DNA of 64,000 nucleotides, taken from NCBI RefSeq assembly GCF_001567565.1, contig NZ_LSSW01000031.1:1-64000 (forward strand), given 5' to 3'. This document shows, piece by piece, positions 34,832-43,044 of the stretch. The stretch is from Ectopseudomonas composti (lineage in GTDB: Bacteria; Pseudomonadota; Gammaproteobacteria; Pseudomonadales; Pseudomonadaceae). The translations under genes and the position numbers were made by a program. Position 1 is the first letter of the stretch. Each line of letters begins with the position of its first letter. Below the pieces are notes generated by a model. It made no database searches. It saw only the letters and a program-made list of their open reading frames with translations, and was not told where the DNA came from.

Positions 34832-36079
34832 ATGTTCGAAAACAAGAATAAGTACCTAGCAGACGAGACCGCTGCGCAGCCCCTGCGCAACCCAGTGAGC
34901 GTCGAAACGCATAAAGCGGCTTGCGCCTATCGTCTGCAACGCGTGCGTCAGCAATTGAAGGCCGCTGATTGTGCGGCCATCTTGCTGTATGACCCGGTGA
35001 ACATCCGCTACGCCACCGACACCTCGAACATGCAGGTATGGACTCTGCATAACTACGCCCGCTATGCGCTGGTGTTCGCCGAAGGGCCGGTGGTGCTGTT
35101 CGAGTTCCACAACTGCGAGCACCTGCATGAAGGCAATGAGCTGCTCGACGAGATCCGTCCGGCGATCAACTGGAGCTATTTCGGCGCCGGTTCGCGGATC
35201 AGCGAGAAAGCCTTGGTCTGGGCCGACGACGTGTGCGCAGTGATCCGTCAGCATGCCGGTGACAAGGTGCGCCTGGCGGTGGATAAAGCCGATCTGGAAG
35301 GTCTTGAGTTGTTGCGTGACAGCGGCATGACCTTGGTCGAGGGGCACAGCCTGATGGAGGAGGCGCGCAAGATCAAATCAGCCGGGGAGCTGGAATTGAT
35401 GCGCTGGACTATCGCGGTGTGCGAGCGCGGTATCCAGCGCATGCATGACGAGCTGCGTCCGGGGATGACCGAGAACGAGCTCTGGGCCTGGCTGCATTAC
35501 GAGAATGTCCGTCACGGCGGTGAATGGATTGAGACCCGCCTGCTGGCCTCCGGGCCGCGAACGAACCCCTGGATGCAGGAATCCAGCAACCGGGTGATGA
35601 ACGAGGGCGAGATCATCAGCTTCGACACAGACCTGATCGGTCCCTACGGTTACTGCGCCGACATATCTCGGGCCTGGACGGTTGGACACGTACCGCCCAC
35701 CGCCGAGCAGCGCAAACTTTACCGCTTGGCCCATGAGCAGGTGCAACACAACATGAGCCTACTGCGTCCGGGGCTGAGTCACCGCGAGTTCGTCGAGCGT
35801 TCCTGGGATATCCCCGCGGCCTATTTGCATAACCGCTACTGCTGTGTGGTGCATGGCGTCGGCCTGGCTGACGAGTACCCAGCTCTGGCGCACAAGGGTG
35901 CCGATTGGTCCATTAGCGGTTACGACGGAGTGTTTGAGGAGAACATGGTGCTCTGCGTGGAGAGCTATATCGGCGAGCAGGGCGGTGCCGAAGGGATCAA
36001 GCTCGAACAGCAAGTGCTGATTACAGCGAACGGGTGTGAATCCCTGTCGCGTTATCCATGGCAAACGGACTGGCTCTGA
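34832..36079 (+). CDS. M24-fold enzyme with DddP-type active site (candidate DMSP lyase)
   Basis: A 415-residue pita-bread-fold (M24 peptidase family) protein. Metal-ligand positions D265, D267, D277, H341, E377 and E392 are all present. The residues I recall as catalytic in DddP, a tyrosine five before the histidine and an aspartate six after it, are Y336 and D347 (RYCCVVHGVGLADEYP). The block GGEWIETRLLASGPRTNPW (229-247) is nearly the same as in known DddP. DddP splits dimethylsulfoniopropionate into acrylate and DMS. AGGAAG precedes the ATG. It could equally act on a related onium compound, or be a peptidase-like homologue. Confidence 0.65.
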   Translation: MFENKNKYLADETAAQPLRNPVSVETHKAACAYRLQRVRQQLKAADCAAILLYDPVNIRYATDTSNMQVWTLHNYARYALVFAEGPVVLFEFHNCEHLHEGNELLDEIRPAINWSYFGAGSRISEKALVWADDVCAVIRQHAGDKVRLAVDKADLEGLELLRDSGMTLVEGHSLMEEARKIKSAGELELMRWTIAVCERGIQRMHDELRPGMTENELWAWLHYENVRHGGEWIETRLLASGPRTNPWMQESSNRVMNEGEIISFDTDLIGPYGYCADISRAWTVGHVPPTAEQRKLYRLAHEQVQHNMSLLRPGLSHREFVERSWDIPAAYLHNRYCCVVHGVGLADEYPALAHKGADWSISGYDGVFEENMVLCVESYIGEQGGAEGIKLEQQVLITANGCESLSRYPWQTDWL

Positions 36080-36131
36080 TGGCCTGCGCTAGAAGACTTC
36101 CCGAATCTGACGAAATACGCCGATCCCGCTG

Positions 36132-36284
36132 ATGGTCATGCTGCGCGTGCACCTGCAGGACGATGCACCGCTGCAGCTTCAGGCCGCACCCAATGGCCTC
36201 GCGTGTACGGCCCTGGCGGCGGTCATCGAGCCGGCGGTCAGCGTGGAGGCGCGAGTCGAGGAGGCACCCAGCCAGAGGCTCTGA
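36132..36284 (+). pseudogene. Decayed second copy of the MFS carrier tail
   Basis: A 50-residue open frame (HLQDDAPLQLQAAPNGLACT and on) that matches the last ~45 residues of the MFS carrier at 33511-34794 (LQADAPLQHQATPVGLACAT). Only the tail remains, with no start signal or membrane helices, so a second MFS gene once stood here and was deleted. The surrounding gap 36080-36589 otherwise holds only the operator-like site and the BCCT promoter region. Confidence 0.7.
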
Positions 36285-36419
36285 ACGGTCCATCCCGATC
36301 CGCGAATGGATGCGCAAAGCTCAGCCAGAACAACGAGCCGGCAGGTGCCTGCCTGGAGGCTCGCCAGCGCCCGTGAAACATGGCTTTGGTGCGCTGTCGA
36401 GGCGCCCTGAGCAGCTGCT

Positions 36420-36448
36420 TATATTGATGATTAAAAGTCATAAGTCGC
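36420..36448. promoter_or_regulatory. Operator-like site upstream of BCCT gene
   Basis: The left half TATATTGATGATT matches the left arm at 27521 in 11 of 13 positions; the right half AGTCATAAGTCGC matches the right arm at 27537 in 9 of 13. The spacing of the arms is the same (three bases, AAA instead of TTT). It lies about 140 bases before the BCCT start. Confidence 0.5.
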
Positions 36449-36589
36449 GCAGATTAAATGGTTTGTCGGTGGATTCGGGCCTGATCGACTATTGATCATC
36501 CGCAGCGCTTGCCGAGCCACCAACTGCACCAGCAGGGCTCGATCCGGATGCGGAGAAAACTATTACAAGAACAAAATCGAGGTGCGTGC

Positions 36590-38143
36590 ATGAAGCCTAT
36601 GGTTGCGCAAGACATCGTCGGTCGAGACTTCAATATCCGAGTGCTCGGCTTGAACTTCCATCGCGTCATATTCCCTGTTTCCTTCTCCATCATCCTGTTG
36701 CTGGTTCTCCTGGCACTGAGCAATCCCGTGGTCTTCGGCGAGACGCTGGAAGGCATCAAGGGCTGGATCCTGAAGAACTTCGACTGGTTCATCATCATCA
36801 TGGGCAATCTGGCGGTGCTGTTCTGCGCCGGCCTGGCCCTGTCGCCGCTGGGCAAGGTGCGCCTCGGTGGCCGTGATGCCAAACCCGAATTCAGCACCCT
36901 GTCGTGGTTCTCCATGATGTTCGCCGCCGGCATGGGCGTCGGCCTTCTGTACTGGGGCGTCGCCGAGCCGGTGGCGCAGTACACCGCCTGGTGGAAAACA
37001 CCGCTGAACGTGGCTGCCAGCACCCCGGAGGCCGCCCATGCGGCAATGGGCGCGACGATGTATCACTGGGGCTTTCACCCCTGGGCGATCTACCTGACCA
37101 GCGCGTTGGTGGTGGGGTACTTCTCCTACAACAAGGGCCTGCCGCTGTCGCTCAGCTCCGGTCTGCAACCGCTGCTGGGGCGCGGGCACCGTGGCTTGCC
37201 GGGGCAGATGGTCGACGTGTTCACCGTGGTGCTGAGCATCTTCGGCCTGGCCACTTCTCTCGGTCTGGGCGCGATGCAGGCCACCGCCGGCATTGCCCAC
37301 GTGCTGGGTACACCGAATACCTTCGCCTTCCAGCTCATGTTTATCGTCGCGGTCACCTGTCTGGCAGGGTTCTCGCTGTGGCGCGGACTGGATGCCGGGG
37401 TCAAGGTCCTGAGCAACATCAATATGCTGCTGGCACTGGTGCTGTTCCTGCTGGTCGCGGTCGGTATCGGTGGCATGGCGTTCTTCTCCAACACCCTGAA
37501 CGCGGCGGTCGACTACGGCCAGATGTTCCTGCCGCTGAGCAATTGGATCGATCGTCCTGATCAGGACTGGTTCCAGGGCTGGACGGTGTTCTACTGGGCC
37601 TGGTGGTGCACCTGGGGGCCGCTGGTGGGGATCTTCGTTGCCCGCGTTTCCAAGGGCCGTACCCTGCGTCAGATGGTCGGCATGGTGATGCTGGCGCCGA
37701 CCGTGGTGACGCTGCTGTGGTTCTCGGCGTTCGGTGGCGGCGCCATCGCCCAGGTGATCGATGGTAGCGGTGCCCTGGCGGCTGGTCTCAGCGACGTCAA
37801 CATGGCCATCTTCCAGTTCCTGGAGATGCTGCCGCTGGCTGGCATCGGCTCGCTGCTGGTGGTCGCCCTGCTGGTGTTCTTCATGGTGACCTCGGTGGAC
37901 TCCGGCGCGCTGGTGATCGACAACCTGTCGGCTGGTGGTGACCCTGACACCCTGCCGGTGCAGCGCGTGCTGTGGCTGGTGATGATCGCGCTGGTGACCG
38001 TGACGCTGTTCGTGATCGGCGGCGATACCGCGCTCAAAGGCATTCAGGCCGGTGCCGTAGCCATGGGCCTGCCGTTCATGGTGCTGATGCTGTTGCTGAT
38101 GATTGGCCTGGTCAAAGGCCTGATTGAAGACTGCCGCAGCTGA
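36590..38143 (+). CDS. BCCT family onium-compound transporter
   Basis: A 517-residue transporter of the betaine/choline/carnitine family with 12 helices. The signature region is WAWWCTWGPLVGIFVARVSK followed by GRT (about residues 340-362), and the early block FAAGMGVGLLYWGVAEP is intact. GAGGTG lies six bases before the chosen ATG. There is no long C-terminal osmosensor, so it probably imports a growth substrate rather than an osmolyte. DMSP, glycine betaine and carnitine are all transported by this family, which fits the oxygenase and the DddP-like gene upstream. Confidence 0.9.
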   Translation: MKPMVAQDIVGRDFNIRVLGLNFHRVIFPVSFSIILLLVLLALSNPVVFGETLEGIKGWILKNFDWFIIIMGNLAVLFCAGLALSPLGKVRLGGRDAKPEFSTLSWFSMMFAAGMGVGLLYWGVAEPVAQYTAWWKTPLNVAASTPEAAHAAMGATMYHWGFHPWAIYLTSALVVGYFSYNKGLPLSLSSGLQPLLGRGHRGLPGQMVDVFTVVLSIFGLATSLGLGAMQATAGIAHVLGTPNTFAFQLMFIVAVTCLAGFSLWRGLDAGVKVLSNINMLLALVLFLLVAVGIGGMAFFSNTLNAAVDYGQMFLPLSNWIDRPDQDWFQGWTVFYWAWWCTWGPLVGIFVARVSKGRTLRQMVGMVMLAPTVVTLLWFSAFGGGAIAQVIDGSGALAAGLSDVNMAIFQFLEMLPLAGIGSLLVVALLVFFMVTSVDSGALVIDNLSAGGDPDTLPVQRVLWLVMIALVTVTLFVIGGDTALKGIQAGAVAMGLPFMVLMLLLMIGLVKGLIEDCRS

Positions 38144-38156
38144 CGTCTGCCAATCG

Positions 38157-38198
38157 ACGCCCCGACACTCGCCGCAAGGCTGGTGTCGGGGCGTTTGC
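38157..38198 (+). terminator. Terminator after BCCT gene
   Basis: A 12-bp stem ACGCCCCGACAC / GTGTCGGGGCGT with a 14-base loop, followed by TTTGCGTTT, 13 bases after the BCCT stop. Confidence 0.8.
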
Positions 38199-38214
38199 GT
38201 TTCTACGTGTACGG

Positions 38215-38998
38215 CTATTTACGACCAAAGGCGTGTTTTACCCAGTCGAAAGCAGCATTGTCTGGCGCTGGTGCGTTATCGAAGCTGGACGATATGCTGT
38301 CCAGAGAACCTTCGATGCCCCTGCACGCCGCGCACCTCGTGGGCGCCGCGACGCACTTCCAGCAGCGGGTTGTAGGCGGCCGAGGTCAGGTCGGTGGGGT
38401 TGAACAGCAGGCAGTGCGAGAAGCGGGAGCGCCAACCCGCGGTCAGGCTCCAGTTCTCGCCCTTGATGTCATGGATGACCGCCGAAGCGGGCCAGGAGAG
38501 CAGGGTGGGTACCACCAGACCGACGCCTTTGCCCGAACGAGTCAGTGCGAAGGTCAGGATATGCTCGGGGCCTTCATTACGCAGGTACTGCCCATCGAAC
38601 TGGCCGAGGAACACGCCCGCAGGCTGGGTCAGGCCAGCATTGCGCACCTCATCCGCATCGGCCCAGCGCGCCGAGCCGTAGGTGGTGACGCGGCGTGCCT
38701 GGCGGGCCCGCCAGATAGCCATGCCAATGGCCACCACCAGTGCCAGCAGGCTGCTGCAGGCGGCGATGCTGCCGCCGACGTTGAAGACGTCCGGTGCGTA
38801 GGCATCGAAGACGAACCACCTCTCAAACAGACACCAGGGGTGATAGACCGGCGTGCCCAGCAGATCGAACCAAGGCGCTCCCAGGCGAGCCTGGGAGCCG
38901 AGTGCGGCAGCCGTCCACTGCGTGGCACTCCATACCCCGGATAGGGTAATGGCCAACACCACCAGCACTTGGCCGTACAGCACCGTCGTCGCTTGCAT
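38215..38998 (-). pseudogene. TraG/VirD4 coupling protein remnant
   Basis: About the first 215 residues of a type IV coupling ATPase are readable: membrane helices (VLVVLAITLSGVWSATQW), then YGSARWADADEVRNAG and the Walker A TRSGKGVG, up to YNPLLEVRRG. The frame then breaks. A different frame of the same strand (38215-38320) reads GIEGSLDSISSSFDNAPAP and ends DWVKHAFGRK-stop, which looks like a coding C-terminus, so an internal deletion may have joined the two ends of one traG gene. The Walker B half is gone and the gene is dead. It is a scar of a conjugative element. Confidence 0.75.
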
Positions 38999-39453
38999 CC
39001 CTGAACCCAACCTCCCAGACAAGACGCACGGCACGCGTATGTGCCGCGAGCGAAAGGTTCGGTACTGGGAGAGGAAGGGTCAAAGACCGTTTTCGAGATG
39101 GCTACGAAGGATATGGCAACAGTTATGGCAGAGACGGACAGCGGATGAAACCGGCGAGGTGTGGCGACTACTGCAGGCAGATGTTCACATAGCTATTGTG
39201 TCGCCGCCGCGTCTGCGGAAGTTGCTTGTGGACGAAAATAAGATCGATAAGTCTTTAGCCCAGCCAGCGCTCGAATACGCTACTGGCGTTCTTGTCGTGC
39301 AATCCAGCGTCAAGCTGGCTCGCAATCTGGCGCTGTGAGTTATCGTCGAGGGCGTCGACAGCCAGGTGACCTCGGGCCACATGCGCGTCATCATCTGTGA
39401 CGAAGTGCAGTGTTATTTCGTAGCAGTACCCTTGCAGATGGGGGGTACCGGCT
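38999..39453. other. Intergenic debris between traG remnant and gabD-like gene
   Basis: No convincing gene. A minus-strand frame without a proper start (39255-39439) lies just behind the stop of the semialdehyde dehydrogenase gene; its translation is not recognised. The plus-strand frame ending at 39338 begins inside the traG remnant and shows no family. Base composition is mixed, with AT-richer patches near 39190-39260. Probably leftover sequence from the lost element. Confidence 0.5.
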
Positions 39454-40908
39454 TCAGTCGATGCCGAGACACATGTACTTTTGCTCAATATAGTCGTCGA
39501 TGCCGTAGTGCGAGCCTTCACGGCCCAGGCCGGATTGCTTGATGCCGCCGAACGGCGCGACCTCGGTGGAGATCAGTCCTTCGTTGACGCCGACCATGCC
39601 GTATTCCAGCGCTTCGCTGACACGCCAGGCGCGGCCAAGATCGCGGGTGTAGACGTAGGAGGCCAGGCCGAACTCGGTGTCGTTGGCCATGGCGATGGCT
39701 TCGGCTTCCGTGTCGAAGCGGAAAATCGGCGCCAGTGGGCCGAAGGTTTCGTCGCGAGCGACCAGCATCTGCGCGGTGACGTCGCCGAGCACGGTCGGCT
39801 CGAAGAAGCTGCCGCCGAGTGCATGAGGGCGGCCACCGGCCAGTACCTTGGCGCCCTTGCTGATGGCATCGGCAATATGTTCCTCGATCTTCTCCACCGC
39901 CTTGGCGTTGATCAGCGGGCCCTGTTGAGCGCCATCTTCGCTGGCCGGGGCGACTTTCAGCGCGTTGACTGCGACGACCAGGCGTTTGCTGAACTCGTCG
40001 TACACGCCGTTCTGCACCAGCAAGCGGTTGGTGCACACGCAAGTCTGCCCGCTGTTGCGGAACTTGGACGCGATGGCGCCCTGTACGGCAGCGTCCAGGT
40101 CGGCGTCGTCGAAGACGATGAAGGGCGCGTTGCCACCCAACTCCAGGCTGACTTTCTTGATGGTGCTGGCGCACTGTGCCATCAGCAATTTGCCGATTTC
40201 GGTGGAGCCGGTGAAGGACAGTTTCTGCACGTCCGGGTTGCCGGTCAGCTCGGCGCCGATGGCGCGTGAGTGGGTGCCCGGTACGATGTTCAGCACGCCA
40301 GCCGGTATGCCAGCGCGCTCGCCGAGCACCGCCAGGGCCAGGGCCGACAGCGGTGTTTCCGAGGCAGGCTTGAGCACCACGGTGCAGCCGGCAGCCAGCG
40401 CCGGGCCGACCTTGCGGGTGATCATGGCGTTGGGGAAGTTCCAGGGTGTGATGGCCGCGACCACACCGATGGCCTGCTTGATCACCACCAGGCGCCGGCC
40501 CTGCTTGTCATGCGGAATCACATCGCCGTAGATGCGCTTGGCCTCCTCGGCGAACCATTCGATGAAGCTGGCGCCGTAGGCGATCTCGCCACGGCTTTCG
40601 GCCAGCGGCTTGCCCTGTTCCCAACTGAGCAGGCGGGCCAGGTCTTCCTGATTTTCCATGATCAGGTTGAACCAGGTGCGCAGGATGGCGCTGCGTTCCT
40701 TGGCGGTCCTCTCGCGCCAGGCCGGCAGGGCGGCCTTGGCCGCAGCGATGGCGCGGGCAGTTTCCGCCTGGCCGAGGGAGGCGACTTCGGCGATCAATTC
40801 GCCATTGGCCGGGTTGGTCACGGCGAAGCGCGACTGGTCATCGGCCTCGACCCACTGACCGTCGATGAAAGCCTTTTCGCGCAGCAAATTCAGATCGGAG
40901 AGTTTCAT
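39454..40908 (-). CDS. Succinate-semialdehyde dehydrogenase, GabD type
   Basis: A 484-residue aldehyde dehydrogenase with GabD signatures: N159 in TPWNFPNAMITRK, E256 in KKVSLELGGNAPF and the nucleophile C290 in GQTCVCTNR (a redox-type CxC as in GabD). It follows hpaI with 18 bases between. HpaI yields pyruvate and succinate semialdehyde, so this enzyme would complete the 4-hydroxyphenylacetate route to succinate. It ends the hpa lower-pathway operon. Confidence 0.88.
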   Translation of the reverse strand: MKLSDLNLLREKAFIDGQWVEADDQSRFAVTNPANGELIAEVASLGQAETARAIAAAKAALPAWRERTAKERSAILRTWFNLIMENQEDLARLLSWEQGKPLAESRGEIAYGASFIEWFAEEAKRIYGDVIPHDKQGRRLVVIKQAIGVVAAITPWNFPNAMITRKVGPALAAGCTVVLKPASETPLSALALAVLGERAGIPAGVLNIVPGTHSRAIGAELTGNPDVQKLSFTGSTEIGKLLMAQCASTIKKVSLELGGNAPFIVFDDADLDAAVQGAIASKFRNSGQTCVCTNRLLVQNGVYDEFSKRLVVAVNALKVAPASEDGAQQGPLINAKAVEKIEEHIADAISKGAKVLAGGRPHALGGSFFEPTVLGDVTAQMLVARDETFGPLAPIFRFDTEAEAIAMANDTEFGLASYVYTRDLGRAWRVSEALEYGMVGVNEGLISTEVAPFGGIKQSGLGREGSHYGIDDYIEQKYMCLGID

Positions 40909-40926
40909 GTCGTTCTCGTAATCGCT

Positions 40927-41730
40927 TCAGTAAACGCCGCCGCCAGACGTGGACGGTGTCGGTGCATCCTTGAAAGTCGCAGCCAGGGTTTGCAGGCCGC
41001 GCATCAGCACGGTGGTGTCGACGCCGACGGCGACGAACTTGGCGCCCAGTTCCAGGTAGCGCCGCGCCAGGCTCTGGTCGGCGCTGAGGATGCCGGCGGC
41101 CTTGCCGGCCTTGCCGATCCGCACGATGGCGTCTTCGATGGCGGCCTGCACCTCTTGGTGGCCGGGGTTGCCGCGATGGCCCATGGACGCGCTGAGGTCG
41201 GCGGGGCCGATGAACACGCCATCGACGCCCTCGACCGCGACGATTTCATCCAGCTTGGCCAGGCCGTCGAGGTTCTCGATCTGCACCAGCAGGCACATCT
41301 GCTCGTCAGCCTTGTCCAGATAACCGGGAATGCTGTTCCAGCGCGAGGCGCGAGCCAAGGCGCTGCCGACACCGCGTACGCCGTGCGGTGGGTAGTGCAT
41401 GGCGCGCACCAGCTCGCGGGCTTGTTCGGCGCTTTCCACCATCGGCACCAGCAGGGTCTGCGCGCCGATATCCAGCAGTTGCTTGATCAGCGCGGTATCG
41501 CCGATCACCGGGCGAATCACCGGCTGGCTAGGGTAGGGGGCGATGGCCTGCAACTGGCCGAGCAGGCCGCGTAGGTCATTCGGGGCGTGTTCACCGTCGA
41601 TCAGCAGCCAGTCGAAGCCGGCATTGGCCGCTAGCTCGGCGCAGTAAGCGTCGGCCAGACCGAGCCACAGGCCGATCTGTGCTTCACCCGACTGCAGGCG
41701 TTGTTTGAAGGTGTTGATGGGCATGTCCAT
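40927..41730 (-). CDS. hpaI: 4-hydroxy-2-oxo-heptane-1,7-dioate aldolase
   Basis: A 267-residue class II aldolase that cleaves 4-hydroxy-2-oxoheptanedioate to pyruvate and succinate semialdehyde. The segments FKQRLQSGEAQIGLWLGLAD, GFDWLLIDGEHAPND and VDGVFIGPADLSASMG carry the arginine, histidine and metal-binding acidic residues of the HpcH/HpaI family. GGAGG lies five bases upstream of the chosen ATG. Confidence 0.95.
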   Translation of the reverse strand: MDMPINTFKQRLQSGEAQIGLWLGLADAYCAELAANAGFDWLLIDGEHAPNDLRGLLGQLQAIAPYPSQPVIRPVIGDTALIKQLLDIGAQTLLVPMVESAEQARELVRAMHYPPHGVRGVGSALARASRWNSIPGYLDKADEQMCLLVQIENLDGLAKLDEIVAVEGVDGVFIGPADLSASMGHRGNPGHQEVQAAIEDAIVRIGKAGKAAGILSADQSLARRYLELGAKFVAVGVDTTVLMRGLQTLAATFKDAPTPSTSGGGVY

Positions 41731-41745
41731 GATCGCCTCCTGCGC

Positions 41746-42549
41746 TCAGACGAACCGGCAGGCGATGCTGCCGAGCACGTCGTAGTCGACGTGGAAGGTG
41801 TCGCCGGGGCTGGCGGCCACCGGGCGGGTGAAGGAGCCACCGAGGATGATCTGCCCCGGTTCCAGGGTGACGTCGTACGGCGCCAGTTTGTTGGCCAGCC
41901 AGGCCACGCCCTTGGCCGGGTGGTTGAGCACGGCGGCGGATACGCCGGATTCCTCGATCACGCCATTGCGGTAGAGCACCGCCGGCACCTTGCGCAGGTC
42001 GATCTCGGTCGGTCGCACGGCGCGGCCGCCCATCACCACGCCAGCGTTGGCGGCGTTGTCGGAGATGGTGTCGAACACTTTGCGGGTGACCTTGGTTTGT
42101 GGGTCGATCTGCTGGATGCGGGCATCGATGATTTCCAGCGCCGGGATCACCCATTCGGTGGCGTCGAGCACGTCGAAGATCGTCACGTTCGGGCCTTTCA
42201 GCGGTTTGCCGAGAATGAACGCCAGCTCCACTTCCACGCGCGGCACGATGAAGCGCTCGAAGGGGATGTCGCTGCCTTCCTCGAACAGCATGTCGTCGAG
42301 CAGGGCGCCGTAGTCCGGCTCGGTGATGTTGGAGGACACCTGCATGGCGCGCGAGGTCAGGCCGATCTTGTGGCCGACCAGCTTGCGGCCATCCTTGATC
42401 TTCTGCTCGACCCAGGCGCGCTGGATGGCGTAGGCGTCTTCGATGGTGATGTTCGGGTAGTCCAGGGAGAACTGGCGGACCTGCTGGCGCGAACGCTCGG
42501 CGGAGTCCAGGCGTGCGGCGGCCTGCTGAATGATGCTGGCATCGAGCAT
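41746..42549 (-). CDS. hpaH: 2-oxo-hept-4-ene-1,7-dioate hydratase
   Basis: A 267-residue hydratase of the MhpD/HpaH family (fumarylacetoacetase-like fold) that adds water to 2-oxo-hept-4-ene-1,7-dioate. The metal-site block PRVEVELAFILGKPL and the GHKIGLTSRAMQ segment are present. The ATG is preferred; a TTG two codons upstream is possible. It sits between hpaF and hpaI. Confidence 0.94.
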   Translation of the reverse strand: MLDASIIQQAAARLDSAERSRQQVRQFSLDYPNITIEDAYAIQRAWVEQKIKDGRKLVGHKIGLTSRAMQVSSNITEPDYGALLDDMLFEEGSDIPFERFIVPRVEVELAFILGKPLKGPNVTIFDVLDATEWVIPALEIIDARIQQIDPQTKVTRKVFDTISDNAANAGVVMGGRAVRPTEIDLRKVPAVLYRNGVIEESGVSAAVLNHPAKGVAWLANKLAPYDVTLEPGQIILGGSFTRPVAASPGDTFHVDYDVLGSIACRFV

Positions 42550-42561
42550 GGTCAATGAACC

Positions 42562-42972
42562 TCAGGAAGTCTTGTTGAACAGGGGGTGCAGGCTGCTGTG
42601 CTTGGCGTCGAAGACCTGGCCGGGACTTTCGTCGATCTGCAGGGTGACGCCCACAGGGCGTTTGGCCAGCAGATCGTCGAGGTGCGTACGCAGCACACGC
42701 ATCAGGTTGTCGCCGACCTGCTTGTGCACCACCTGGCTGCGCCCGGCGCCCATGCGCAGGTTGGCGTAGAGAAAGCCGTAGTCACCCTTGCCATCGGCCA
42801 CCGCCGAATGAGCCGCCGGGTAGGCCAGCACGCGGGTGCCGCCGATGGGGAACACCGCCTTGCCGGCTTCATCACGTTGTTCGAGCATGCAGTCGGCCAG
42901 GGCGCGACACAGGGCCCCGACATCCACATCAGGTTCGACGTCGGAGGTGTAGAGCAGTACCAGGTGGGGCAT
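42562..42972 (-). CDS. hpaF: 5-carboxymethyl-2-hydroxymuconate isomerase
   Basis: A 136-residue CHMI of the tautomerase superfamily. The catalytic proline follows the initiator methionine (MPHLVLLYTSDVE). The GKGDYGFLYANLRMGAGRS segment carries the conserved arginine. It isomerises 5-carboxymethyl-2-hydroxymuconate in the homoprotocatechuate pathway. A REP element separates it from hpaD upstream. Confidence 0.94.
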   Translation of the reverse strand: MPHLVLLYTSDVEPDVDVGALCRALADCMLEQRDEAGKAVFPIGGTRVLAYPAAHSAVADGKGDYGFLYANLRMGAGRSQVVHKQVGDNLMRVLRTHLDDLLAKRPVGVTLQIDESPGQVFDAKHSSLHPLFNKTS

Positions 42973-42990
42973 CGTGATGTCCTCACAAAA

Positions 42991-43040
42991 GCAGGAGCGG
43001 CCGCCGCAAACCAGGGCTTCGCGGCTAAAGCCGCTCCTAC
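42991..43040. repeat. REP element inside hpa operon
   Basis: GCAGGAGCGGCCGC and TCGCGGCTAAAGCCGCTCCT are inverted REP parts between hpaD and hpaF. Its place inside an operon may stabilise the upstream hpaG-E-D message or weaken the downstream one. Confidence 0.75.
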
Positions 43041-43044
43041 GGGG

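Noticed and set aside
36131..36495. Possible small gene in the gap before BCCT
   Set aside because: The only convincing frame matches the tail of the nearby MFS protein and has no start signal, so it is listed as a pseudogene fragment.
39255..39521. 88-residue minus-strand frame after the GabD-like gene
   Set aside because: Its ATG lies inside the upstream gene, no other start fits, and the peptide resembles nothing I know.
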